A stretch of DNA of 64,000 bases from Selaginella tamariscina (taxonomy: Eukaryota; Streptophyta; Lycopodiopsida; Selaginellales; Selaginellaceae), in the NCBI GenBank assembly GCA_003024785.1, contig PUQB01000740.1:1-64000 (forward strand). Reading direction: 5' to 3'. Shown piece by piece: positions 24,555 to 34,494 of the stretch; within the stretch, counting starts at the first letter, position 1, and each line of letters opens with the position of its first letter. The position numbers and the translations under genes were made by a program. The notes under the pieces are model-generated. The model did not search any database. It worked only from the letters and a program-made list of their open reading frames with translations, and was not told the DNA's origin.

Positions 24555-25640
24555 TTCAATTACAAGATTATTGTAAATTGTAATTAAATATATTGTCAAT
24601 GGTCTAGTATAATAACTTCCTTACTTAATTACTGTCTAGTTTAATAACTTCCGTAATTAAATATTAAAATGTGCTGGTTTTGCTGATCCTAAGTAACAGA
24701 CATTATTTCTTTGCTAGTGTATTGTAACATACTACATAATCGCATGGTACATACTTGCATATTTTTTTCATGATTTATTTATAAACCCATACATTAGTGA
24801 ATCATATGAGTTGTTTCCAATCAACCAATCACTATTTACAATTGACTCATTAACTTTCTGCTAACTCAACTTTAAAACTCATAAAAAAGTTAGCCTTGTA
24901 CACTCTTCTTATTTATAAATAAATATCCTTGTTTATAATTTCAATCATTTTAAAATTAAAAATAAAATATATTTACCTTATATTTTATGTTTAAATTATA
25001 ACATTTAAGGAAAAATACTATATTTAAATAAGAAACTTTATAAATAAATTCTATATATAAGTATTGTATTCATTTAAATTTTCTAATAATTAAATCTAGT
25101 ATTTAGCCTTGCCTTGTCCACATGAGGTTTATTCATTGTAATGACTAAATTTAATTTAATCTCATATTTTATAAATTAACATGTTTTTGCATTTCTACTT
25201 ATTCCATTCTTACTTCCCTTATCATTACTTCTCAACTTGATTAGGCTCCTACATTTTTTTATACTCTAATAAAAAATAAACAAGAGATAATTAAAATGGT
25301 TAAATGTTACTCTTATAATAGCATTCTCAACAGTTAGAGTTGACAACCACATGGGTAGGGTCGGGAGAATACTGCATTTCATATACATATATAGTTAACT
25401 ATAAGAAAATCCTAAAATAGAGCATCTATGAGGTTTAAGATGTATATAAATAACAAGGGTACATATAACAGTATAAGAAAGAGTCTCCTTTTTAACTTAT
25501 AAAAGTTAAGGTATGGAATATAAATAAAGCATTCTTAAATGCAATGTGTGAAAATATACATTAAGTAAAATACAATTTAACATTAGTTTGCATATATAAA
25601 TGTAAGAGTACCTCTGCAACACACCATACAAATATGAGTG
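24555..25640 (-). repeat. Block X, inverted, unit 2
   Basis: Matches 8570-9640. Confidence 0.85.
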
Positions 25641-25686
25641 TGTGGGTGTCAAATTGGGTTTGATTAAGGGTACATGGTCAATTGGA

Positions 25687-25780
25687 TTAGGGTTTAGCAT
25701 CATCAATGAATGAATGGCCGTCGGTTCTTGGATGCACGCGTGGAATCTTGGAAGCGTGCATGGAATCGTGGGTATTTAAG
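25687..25780 (+). promoter_or_regulatory. Putative promoter of F-box d: telo-box and TATA-like box
   Basis: TTAGGGTTT (25687-25695) is the reverse complement of the plant telo-box AAACCCTAA. TATTTAAG (25773-25780) lies 41 nt before the ATG at 25822. The same pair precedes the other class d copies and is nearly the same in classes a and c. Assignment is by motif only. Confidence 0.45.
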
Positions 25781-25821
25781 GAATGTCCTATGCCCTAGGT
25801 ATTATTTAATCTCATTTTTTC

Positions 25822-26343
25822 ATGGCATATCCCCAGCTTCTTCCTGGCTTGCCACAAGACATTGTGGAGGTGGAAATCCTGCCACGCTTATCCAGGAAAT
25901 CCAGGTGCGTTGCGTGTTTAGTGTGTAAAGATTGGAAGAGAAGCATAGAACAACTGCCTCCTTTGCCACCTCCTCATGGGGTTATAGTTTACAATGAAGA
26001 GAAAACATGTTACCAATTTATCGAGTTTGGTGAAGATGGTATGAAGTTTGATTTTGTTATGTGTGGAAAGATTGGACTTAAACAAATAGGCTACTGTAAT
26101 GGCATGGTATGGGTATTTAAGCCATTTTGTTATTGTTACATGGACATGTACAGTGGTAAACTTGAATGGAAAAATCTATCATGGAGGAACGAATTACACT
26201 TAAGTACTACATGGTCAAATGACTTATCCTTAATCTCGTTGATTGGAGAGGATGCAGTTTTAGTATACGAAGGATTGAACGGTTTAAATCACCAAATAAA
26301 TTATGGTGGTTTAGATCAACAAATTTTAAACCAATTTATATAA
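25822..26343 (+). CDS. Short F-box protein, copy d (intact)
   Basis: Uninterrupted 173-codon ORF from the first ATG after the TATA-like box. F-box core at residues 6-37 (LPGLPQDIVEVEILPRL to VCKDW), then PPLPPPHG and a segment with CYQFIEFGEDG, YCNGMVWVF, KLEWKNLSWRNE and LISLIGEDAVLVYEG that resembles kelch or F-box-associated propeller blades. Likely role, by family: an SKP1-binding adaptor of an SCF ubiquitin ligase. At 173 residues it has too few blades for a closed propeller, so it may be a truncated family member. It is nearly identical to the ORF at 54883. It is the last F-box before the unique island. Confidence 0.7.
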   Translation: MAYPQLLPGLPQDIVEVEILPRLSRKSRCVACLVCKDWKRSIEQLPPLPPPHGVIVYNEEKTCYQFIEFGEDGMKFDFVMCGKIGLKQIGYCNGMVWVFKPFCYCYMDMYSGKLEWKNLSWRNELHLSTTWSNDLSLISLIGEDAVLVYEGLNGLNHQINYGGLDQQILNQFI

Positions 26344-26842
26344 TGATTTTAAATTAAATTAAATACATAAATTTAATCTTATATTTTTTAATTTTATAAA
26401 TACTTTTTCAATTTATTCATTATAGAAATTATTAATAGTGTTTACTATTCATGAATGTTAATCCATACACGATCCTATGAAGAATGAGTGGCTTAGGTGC
26501 AAGCAACAAGGGCGCATAATATGCATGATTTGCAATGCCAGTAACATTGTAGGGATAGTTTCTACAGTTGGCAATTTTTACATGAGATGACGGATATCGG
26601 CTACATCACTCGAACTTGGAGAGCTTGAGTTTGAACTCTCCCAAGTGACAGTCACGACAAGTTGGATTCTTTCTTGTCAGCTTTCGAAAAACAATTGCAA
26701 TGCAATAACTTATTAATAAATTGTTGTTGTTGTGTGTATGTAGTATGTATCAATATGTACATATGTATGTGTCTATCTATATAAAACGTGCACACGCACA
26801 CACCTCAACCAGCATTTGTGCAACCTGCTTGTTGGATATTAA

Positions 26843-27200
26843 TTCCACCCCTTCTCCGTCTCAGACAAAAGTGGCCAGGATTGATTTGGCCCACCAGATT
26901 AGGAGACAAAGAAGGATGGCGGGATTAATCCCACCACCCCTTCCATGCATGTTGGGCGAGATTAATCCCGCCCACGACACTCTCATATGCATAATGATGG
27001 TGGGCGGGATTAATCATGCCCCACACTCATTGAGACATGAAGGGTGCCCCTTCCATGACCAGTGAAGGGATTAATTCTCCCACCACTCCACGCCTCCTCA
27101 AACAGTCGAGCCCACCAGGCATAGAAGAGTCGGTGGGATTAATTCGCCACCCTTTATGTCTCAATGAGTGTGGGGCGGGATTAATCCCACCTACCAGGCA
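26843..27200. repeat. Palindrome array I, unit 2
   Basis: Same eight or so palindrome variants as 10850-11205. The reading frame across it fuses with upstream microsatellite sequence to give a false 114-codon ORF. Confidence 0.85.
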
Positions 27201-28093
27201 TGGAAATATGACATAATAATATTAAAAACATTTGAAAACAATCATAACACATTATATATATATATATATATATTAATATAAAATCTTTATACTAATATAA
27301 ACTAAATCCATATATTATTAATATAAATTTACTCTAAACACTAAACATATGTAAGTCCAGTGTATAGTGTGTGTAACTATAAATGTTTGATTTGGGATTT
27401 AAACTTTAAATCATAAATACAAAGCTAGATGCTTTATTTATATCGTGATCCACTCATCGGCTTGTGCATGTGTGTGCATATGTATCTTGTAAGTGCTACT
27501 AATGTGTGTGCACGTGTATATGTAAATTTTTTATTGTGTTTATATAATGTGTGCAACAGAAACGAATTAAAGTGAAAATGATATTAATATACACACTATG
27601 AACATAATATTATATCATTTTATCTAATATATAGTCATATATATTTTAAATATATATTAATTTAATATTGATAATAAGGTTTAACAATGGAATATTCTTA
27701 AAATAATAAGAAATTAATTGAGAAAATCCCATTAATATATACAAATGTAGAATAATTACTAAAATAATTAACTAATTTAATTATGATAATCATGTTTAAT
27801 ATTGGAATATTTTTAGAATAATAAGAAAATAATAAAGAATATCCCATTAAATAAAGAAATGTAGATTAATTACTCGAATAATTAAGAAAATAATATTAAT
27901 AAACACACTATGAATATATTATAAATGATACATAATAATATATCAATTTATTTATTGTATAAGTATATATATTTATATATATACTTAATAATATGTACTA
28001 GAATATTAAGAATGTAGAATAATTACTAAAATTTCATAATATTAAACAGCTTGAATCACTTGAATCATATTAAATAAAATTTATAAAAATAAT
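27201..28093. other. AT-rich tract, unit 2, ends at the array breakpoint
   Basis: Matches 11206-12145, including a short (TA)n at about 27252-27273. No gene is seen. Confidence 0.7.
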
Positions 28094-28380
28094 GCACGTT
28101 GTAACTAAAGTGGGCATGATACGTGAAAATGGGAATATAAAATAAATTACTAATTAATACTTAAGTTTTAATTATTAATTAATCATTTAATTAATATGTA
28201 ATTAAGCCTTAAATATTAATTAATTAATTAATTAATCCTTCAATAACCTTACTTAGTAAGGAATATTCCTAAAATATCTTAGAATATTCATATTATTCTA
28301 AAAATAGTTTACAATAATGAAGAAATACTATCAAACATAATTACAAATGAAATCATTTTCTTATCAACATGTTAATTTTT
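28094..28380. other. AT-rich sequence 3' of the FCP1-like gene
   Basis: Unique sequence with no coding frame. It contains a short TTAA/TAAT run (TTAATTAATTAATTAAT, about 28218-28236) and an imperfect TTAAG/CTTAA palindrome patch around 28170-28215. It should hold the 3' UTR of the gene ending at 28381. Confidence 0.5.
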
Positions 28381-29553
28381 TTATAAATACTTTCTTTCTA
28401 TCATACAAAGAAATCTTTTCATTTTGTCTAAATCATCACTCTCCGGATTAATCAAATCATTTTGGTCAATATCTTGATGTTGTTGCCACCACTTAACACT
28501 CTCACGAATGCAATTGGGAGTTGCCATCCTTGTTAATACATAAGATGTGATAAGAGAAGGTCTGCATAAAGGCTCATCTAAAAACTGACGTTCCTTAAGA
28601 ATAATATTATAAAGCGCCCGGTTGCTATCCTTCATTTTATAAAATTCAATATCACGAGAAAGAAAAGCTTCAGGAAATGTATGATACGGTGGATACTGCT
28701 CACAAAAATTTTCGAGATTCTTCTTTCTGAGGCACGTATCCAAGTAGTTCACTAGCTCATCCATGATATCGGTATCAGAATATGGATCGAAAGTGATTGG
28801 ATGAATACAAGCAATGTTTTGGTTGAGCATAGCCTTCTGAGGAGAGTCGTCTACTACTAAGATATGTGCATTCTTTTATCCTTAAGCGACTGATCTCCCC
28901 ATGAGTCCCAATTATTCTTTCATTCTTGAAGAAGTATGGCTTGCTTTCCTTTCTTATATTGTGAAATTCGAGAGGTTTATAACACATTCGCTGGTCAAAA
29001 ATCCAATCTTTACGAATCACCTCTTCTGCAACACTACAATGTTTCTTAAGTAAATTCAACAGCGGTGTTAAGTTATGAATCTGCATGCATGACCAAATCC
29101 CCACAAGCGCACCCATCTCCTTAAGCTTTTGAAAGAGACGATCCAACCCTGGACGAAAAATAATATCATATCGAAATTTACCATGACAAGGAATGAAATC
29201 TCCTTGTTTGATTTCTTTTTTCTATCCTCGGGCCTTTGTCGATGAAGCAGAACACCATTGACATCCAACAACACAATATGGCCATGAGTAACATGAGATA
29301 GCGTTGCCTCTTGAATACTTTGCAAATCACTTGTTTGCTCCCTTTCACATTTATCCGTTGCCACTATTTCGTTGCCTATCCCTTCATCATTTAATTGTAC
29401 ATCATCCTTACAAGATTCAGATATTGCATGCGCTGAAGAAATTGATTTCGGAACTGAAGCCAATAAAAATGATGATGCAAAAACTGAAGTGGCCCCCATG
29501 GTAACGATGTTTTGAGCTGCATTATTATCCATTTCCTGCATGAACTCTGTCAT
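28381..29553 (-). CDS. FCP1/NLI-interacting-factor-like phosphatase (HAD superfamily), two frame breaks
   Basis: About 390 residues if both breaks are bridged; start taken at the ATG 29551-29553. Residues 1-90 are unique. HGHIVLLDVNGVLLHR (Asp97, Asn99; 29257-29265) is the DxDx motif of FCP1-type HAD phosphatases in the plant DLNGLL-type form. Then come IFRPGLDRLFQKL, VGIWSCM, YKPLEFHNIRK and LVVDDSPQKA (28834-28851), the last being the second acidic motif, and a tail ending MIERKYL. The family removes phosphate from proteins such as the RNA polymerase II CTD; Asn at the second Asp suggests altered or lost activity. Frame shifts occur at an A6 run (29216-29221) and an A4 run (28874-28877), each mended by one base, so assembly error is likely. 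A possible 5' intron (29555-29597, 43 bp) would place the start in an upstream ATG. A ParB-like gene lies upstream on the same strand. Confidence 0.75.
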
Positions 29554-29599
29554 TCTGACATGTGGCACAAGAAATTGTCGCCAAACCCCTCTCTTACCT

Positions 29600-29825
29600 C
29601 ATGGCAATGCTGAAAATCCATGTTCTCAATTATTTCATTACATCTGCAAAATGATAATTAGCTGACCTTAAAATTATCAAGGTATATTATTTACCTTGTT
29701 AATGTGTGACCCATGTTTGAACTAAAAGCTTCATTAATCCTTGAGAATTTATTTTCTGTACAAATATAAAAGAAATATACAAAAATGCCTTATGTTACAC
29801 TCATTTACAACTATTCATCACTCTA
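29600..29825. other. Spacer between the FCP1-like and ParB-like genes
   Basis: About 230 nt without a frame. On the minus strand TTATCATTTTGCAG (about 29643-29656) looks like a splice acceptor, so a 5' leader exon of the FCP1-like gene may lie at 29598-29642. Both genes read the same way, so a single transcript is not excluded. Confidence 0.35.
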
Positions 29826-32797
29826 TCAATTCATTATCAATTCTTCTTCGCTATTACCTTCTGAATGAGGCGAAGAAGGTCTAAGCCGCTTGTGAGATGG
29901 TTCAAGATCTTCTGCATCTTCTATTGATGTTTCCATGGGTCCTGGAGTGTGCGAATGTTCTGTACTCCTCGAGATAACTTCCGGTCTAATATCTGATTGA
30001 TGTTCGTTCTCAGACTCCGAGATTGAACCAGATTCACCTTCAGAGCTATCGCACTTATCTGGAGGGAACTTTCTCAAATACGCCTTTATGGATTCGTTGG
30101 GGTACTCAGTTGAGACCCAATCTATCCACTTGTTCAGGTCCTCAACCATGGTCTTATCCTTCTCAACGGCAAACACACATGTATGCCGAAGGTAACACTC
30201 CTTCAAGACGGACCCCCTAGTGCAGTAGTCAAAAACCCACGCATCACTGTGAGGACCCCTGATCAAGTTGACGATGCTCCGTGCCGCTTGACTTGTAATG
30301 TTTGGATAACGTACATTGCCGAATACGTCACTCATACCTATCGGTGTATCGGATGGAGGTTCAGGGCCGTTGGAGTGCAAACAGATGCCTGGCCAGTCAT
30401 TTGGAAGCTTGAAATTGTTTGGCGCATTCCTAACAACCAAGTGAACAACAGTATCAATGCACTTGGGATTAGCATCGTTCATATAAAATCCTGTCCAACG
30501 ATGTCTATTCTTCTTGGCGAAGGCGAAGGCAAAAGTATCGGTGACATGAGCAAGAATCAAGAAATAAATACCTGAAAAAGTAGGTATCAGTGAAGAGCGC
30601 AAGCATGAATTCAATAATAAATACCTTCTATGTATATGCTTGCACGGCTAAGTTTCTCCACCAGATCCTCTAGTGCCCTATCTGTCGAAAGATTTTTTGA
30701 CACCCGCCGATCCATCACGAACAATTGAAACGGTTTCCTACAAGCAGTGATGTTACCCCATAAAGTCTCCGAATCTAACAACAAACATCTGTAGGGCTTG
30801 TCGTGATTCGTAGCATCCTCCTTTATAAGGTTCAATTCGGTTCTCCGCTGCTGAAGGACTGCCATAAGAGAAGGCGTCATCCCAATGTTCTCCTTTTTGG
30901 CGTTGGCGTGCAATAGATTTTAGATCTTCCGATTGGTTCACCCATTCGACAAGCATATCATCGTTCGTCACATGCAAATATTTGCTAACCTCTTCATATG
31001 TTGAAGTCGAGGTCCAACCCAGTTTGTGGCAGTGTATTCCCAACCACTCCTTGAAATGCCTGACCGTCTTCAACTCCATTGCCTTGAGATGAAAAGGAGA
31101 GGTTGGGCTGCTGTTATTAATTTGTAGTTTGCCATCGATCACCAAATCAGCCAAGACTTCCATCTCCTCCATCGTTGTTCCATTTAAAGGCTTCAACCAT
31201 GTGAGCTTGAAATCGTTGTCTACATCCTTTGTAGATTGAACAGACTTAGCCTTCGGCGTCTTACTGGGTTTCTTTGCAGACTTTTCTGAGGGCTCCCCTT
31301 CACTTGTCTGCTTCTTCTTCAGTGTTCCTTTTGAAAAGGATTCCATAATCCCCAACCATTTGGCAAAGATCCTATCTTCGGGGCAAGAAATCAACATCAT
31401 CAGAAATGATGTTTCCTTCCCGCCCACCTGGGCAAAATCAACTGCTGCAATTTCTTCAACTCTCTGAGGAAAAAGACAGATTAATATACCGGCGAGATAA
31501 ATCCCGCCCAAACAATTTGCTTACCCGGTATTCCGCAGATTGTGTATTCCCTGCGGTAGCTCTTTGTGGTCGCTGAAGAGATTCCCACACGGCTCGCGTG
31601 TGTTTAAACTTCTCCCATATTTTGCTGTTGTAGTGGTTGGTGTCGGCAGCGTCCCATTCCGCCGATAACTTATGGTACTGCTCGATTGTGAGATTCGGCT
31701 TAGCTAAAAACGCCGATCTTTTTGTCAGCTTCTCACGGGTATGCTCGGAAAGTTTTGTTGCCATCGTTCCTTTGTTGTGTTCATCGAGAAGTCGTTGGGC
31801 TGCCGTTATTGTGTGCTGGCCACTAATGATGTAGTACTTGATAGATCTTTTATTCTCCGTCTGAATCTTCATGAGTTGTTCTGGTGTTGTGATCCAGACT
31901 TTGTCAGCACCCTTCCTTCTTTCATAGTATGGACACAAAACAGCATTATGTGGAACGGTATAAGAATTGTCGTCCTTCATCTTCTCCATGAGCTCAGCTA
32001 CACGTTCCTGGTTGAGTGGCCTGTAATTGAAGTTTGGGTTGACGCTGCAATATTTAACCCTACAAGGATAAATCTTATCATCCAACATCATTTCCTTGTG
32101 ACTTATTGCAGCATGAGATGCCACAGGTGCAGCTGACAAAACGATTGATGATTTTCTTTTGCGATCCGAATCAACATGTGTGATCCCCGACTGCAGCTGT
32201 TCTAGTGTTCTCGGCACACTCTCCAGCTCCCGAAGCTTCCTAAGCAAATTGAACGTGATCTGTAGAGAACCTGAGACCGAGCCACCTTCTCAATCTCCTT
32301 ATGATGTCGCTGTGTTCTTCTTCAATGTCAAGAGGGAAGATTGCTCCACTTGCTGATTTTCTGTATTGTGAAGCAATATCTCCTGACAATACACCTACTC
32401 GATGAGTCTGAAGATCTTCGAAGTAGACATCCAGATGGATCCCCTCCATAGATGGGCTTTCGTTGAGTTGAAGAAGAACTCCAAGGTCAACATCATTAGT
32501 GAACACGTGAACGTCATTATCCACAAGTCGACAAAACCACCCGAGATTAATGTTGTAACTGACGACCTCTGGATCCGAGAACGTGACATTGGATGGAACA
32601 AGGCATATCTGTCGAGCATCGTCCAATCTGGGTTCGCAGCCTGCTTTCGGGTGCTTGACTAGCGAATCTACTTTCCATTGTTTTGCTTGTCCATGAGATG
32701 TGACAGAGGTTAATTTGACAGCAACCATGGTTGCTCCAATGCGCTTCCCATTTATCTTAAAATATGGCCAAGTTGATTCCAGAATCCCCCTGCCCAT
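29826..32797 (-). CDS. Multi-exon gene with ParB-like and DNA-methyltransferase-like segments, two frame breaks
   Basis: Exons 31525-32797, 30625-31463 and 29826-30571, joined by GT-AG introns that keep the frame. The start at 32797 is the first usable ATG (MGRGILESTW); the leader is uncertain. Order: an unrecognised N-terminal part; VNPNFNYRPLNQERVAELMEK and YYIISGQHTITAAQ (31807-31830), which match the start of a ParB/Spo0J-type domain and its IxxGxxR-type loop, with Thr for Arg; a Lys/Ser-rich linker (KKKQTSEGEPSEKSAKKP); CLLLDSETLWGN, where a DPPxG motif would sit; DAWVFDYCTRGS (about 30208-30246), resembling SAM-binding motif I (DxFxGxGS) after the catalytic motif, as in beta-class DNA methyltransferases; and an acidic Ser-rich tail. 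Frame breaks near 32250 and 30910. Key residues of both enzyme motifs are degenerate, so a structural role or decay is likely. I do not recognise a named family. Confidence 0.6.
30572..30624 (-). other. 53-bp intron bounded by an 11-bp direct repeat
   Basis: The donor GTATTTATT and the acceptor TTTTTCAG restore the frame (E-G-IYFLILAH, phase 1) between two ORFs that otherwise end here. AGGTATTTATT occurs at both splice junctions. Confidence 0.8.
31464..31524 (-). other. 61-bp intron containing a palindrome-family copy
   Basis: Donor CCGG|GTAAGC and acceptor TTTTTCCTCAG|AG, phase 0, join SAEYR to RVEEIAAVDF. The intron contains GGCGGGATTTATCTCGCC (plus strand 31491-31508), the array palindrome with two changes. 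Confidence 0.8.
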
Positions 32798-32839
32798 CTC
32801 TTCTCCTGCTCTTGTCTTTAATGTCACTCAATTCCACAT

Positions 32840-32962
32840 CTGAATACAAAAATGATTAGTTCAAGTATCCGAGTATAACAGATTTTATTTTAATTCTTAC
32901 CCAGAATTTGACGACGACTCCATACTAATGACTCGATCTCCTTGTTTGATCAAATCGTCCTT
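32840..32962 (-). other. Likely upstream exon and intron of the ParB-like gene
   Basis: A 62-nt exon (32901-32962) sits between TTTTGCAG and GTAAGAATT, and a 61-bp GT-AG intron (32840-32900, ending TTGTATTCAG) precedes the main exon. The exon reads KDDLIKQGDRVISMESSS in one frame. That frame hits a stop 5 codons into the next exon, so either it is leader sequence or a third one-base error is present. Confidence 0.45.
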
Positions 32963-33063
32963 CTGCAAAATAATACACTATAAATATAAATTATATAAAA
33001 ACGCACACACACTTGTATAAACCCGAATATAAAAATAATACACAGAGAGAAGTAGACGTAATT

Positions 33064-33150
33064 AACTGTCCGAAGCTCACATTTGTGTTAGTGCAAAAGA
33101 AAGATAACATTTCGTTTTAGAACCACCACAAATGTGAGCTCTGGACAGTT
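33064..33150. repeat. Hairpin with 24-nt arms, pre-miRNA-like or small TIR element
   Basis: The arms at 33064-33087 and 33127-33150 (AACTGTCC..AGCTCACATTTGTG and its reverse) pair at 22 of 24 positions around a 39-nt loop. Pairing extends a few bases further with a small bulge. It lies about 100 bp beyond the likely 5' exon of the ParB-like gene. No second copy is seen in the window. Confidence 0.6.
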
Positions 33151-33239
33151 TTACATAGATTCCTAGCTTTTACTCGAAATATTATGATAAGATGATAAAA
33201 GTAAATAAAATGAGATATGCAACTTATATATACTAATAC

Positions 33240-33600
33240 ACATATATATTCACATGGAATTAATCTCGCCACCCCTTCAATGCCTCCTGAAAGAGTGGGC
33301 GGGATTAATCTCGCCACCTTTCTGGAGGCCTTGAACGGGAGTGCGGAATTAATCTTGCCACCCTTCTCGGTCTCAGAGAGAACTGGGCAGGATTTATTTC
33401 TCACACCCCTTCAGTGACTCCAGAAAGGAGGCGGGATTAATCTCGCCCACCATGTAATGGTTAAATGAATCTCGCCACCCTTCCCAGTCCTCCATTGGTA
33501 TGTTGTAAACCTTCTACGTTCAGACAGAAACGTTTGGGATTGGTCCGACTCACCAATGGAGAAAAAGGAAGGGTGGCGAGATTCATTCTCCAACAGGCAT
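33240..33600. repeat. Degenerate edge of palindrome array III
   Basis: Seven weak variants (for example at 33256, 33298, 33343 and 33429) with one to four changes. CCCTTC and CCACC flank most of them. AACCTTCTACGTTCAGACAG (about 33508) recurs with changes near 34047, so part of the array was duplicated. Confidence 0.7.
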
Positions 33601-33609
33601 TGAAGACTC

Positions 33610-34494
33610 GGCGGGATTAATCCCGCCGCCCAGGGCCTTCACTCGTCCCTATGCGGCGGGATTAATCCCGCCGGACGCCAATTCCCTGCGCGGAATCGGG
33701 CGGGATTAATCCGCCGCCTAGGCACTTCAGGCCAATGGCGGCGGGATAAATCCCGCCCGATTCGCGCAGGGAATTGGCGTCGGCGGGATTAATCCCGCCT
33801 CCCAGGCCCTTCACTCGGGCCTTAGTCGGCGGGATTAATCCCGCCGAACGCCAATGCCCTGTGCGAAATCTTGCGGGATTAATCCCGCCGCCTAGGCCCT
33901 TCAGGCAGGCCAATGGCGGCGGGATAAATCCCGCCCGATTCCGCGCAGGGCATGCGTACGCGGCGGGATTAATCCCGCCCACCATGTAAGGGATGGTGAA
34001 ATTAATCCCACCACCCTTCTCAGTTCCCTCCATTGGTATTTTGTAAACCTTCTCCGTCTCAGACAGAGTTAGTCGGGATTGATTCAACATACCAATGGGG
34101 TAATGAAGGTTCGGAGATTAATCCGCCACCGGGTAATGAAGGTTCGGAGGCTAATCCCGCCGCCCTCTCGTAAATCATGCGCTCACACATATATATTGGC
34201 TGCGGCATTTTTGAACAGGGATGGGTGGGGCGGGATTAATCCCGCCGCCCAGGGAATCAGCAGGACATGAACGGCGGGATTAATCCCGCCGCCCTCCGCG
34301 AAGGGCATGAGCGGGGCCGGATTAATCCCGCGTTCATGTCCTGCGTGAATTCCTGGCGGGATTAATCCCGCCGCTCTAGACAAACCGAAGCGCGGATTAA
34401 TCCCGCCGCCCATGGCCTCGTGGGGCCTCGGCGGGATTAATCCCCGCCCATCCCTGTAAATGCCCTGGCGGAATCCGGCGGGATTAATCCCGCC
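33610..34494. repeat. Palindrome array III, dense core
   Basis: About nineteen copies of GGCGGGATTAATCCCGCC, many perfect. Starts from 33610 are 33655, 33699, 33740, 33782, 33828, 33872, 33918 and 33962, steps of 41-46 bp. Four-monomer blocks repeat (33610-33781 and 33782-33961). The spacer after 33655 (ACGCCAATTCCCTGCGC) returns inverted after 33740. After a weaker zone (34000-34190) a second cluster runs to 34494. Open frames on both strands here encode only GGINPA or GLIPP repeats. Confidence 0.9.

Larger units (their letters stand above)
16012..28093. repeat. 16-kb tandem unit, copy 2 (truncated at about 12.1 kb)
   Basis: Matches 1 to about 12145 of copy 1. Homology stops at 28093 after AAAAATAAT: copy 1 goes on with TGGAATTAAAG, while copy 2 continues into GCACGTTGTAAC, which occurs nowhere else here. 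Confidence 0.88.

Noticed and set aside
29555..29597. 43-bp intron at the 5' end of the FCP1-like gene
   Set aside because: GTAAGA and ATGTCAG fit, but 43 bp is shorter than the other introns here and no frame constraint supports it. Kept only as a possibility in the gene entry.
31741..32136. 131-codon frame on the plus strand within the ParB-like gene
   Set aside because: Antisense shadow. The minus strand has ParB motifs and correct splice joins.
32798..32827. Start of the ParB-like gene at a GTG (32825-32827)
   Set aside because: GTG is not a normal start in a plant gene and a stop lies just upstream in frame. The ATG at 32795-32797 or an upstream exon is preferred.
33610..34494. CRISPR array
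   Set aside because: Regular palindromic repeats with spacers are present, but the spacers are related to each other and repeat in both orientations. The context is eukaryotic, and no cas genes or leader are seen.
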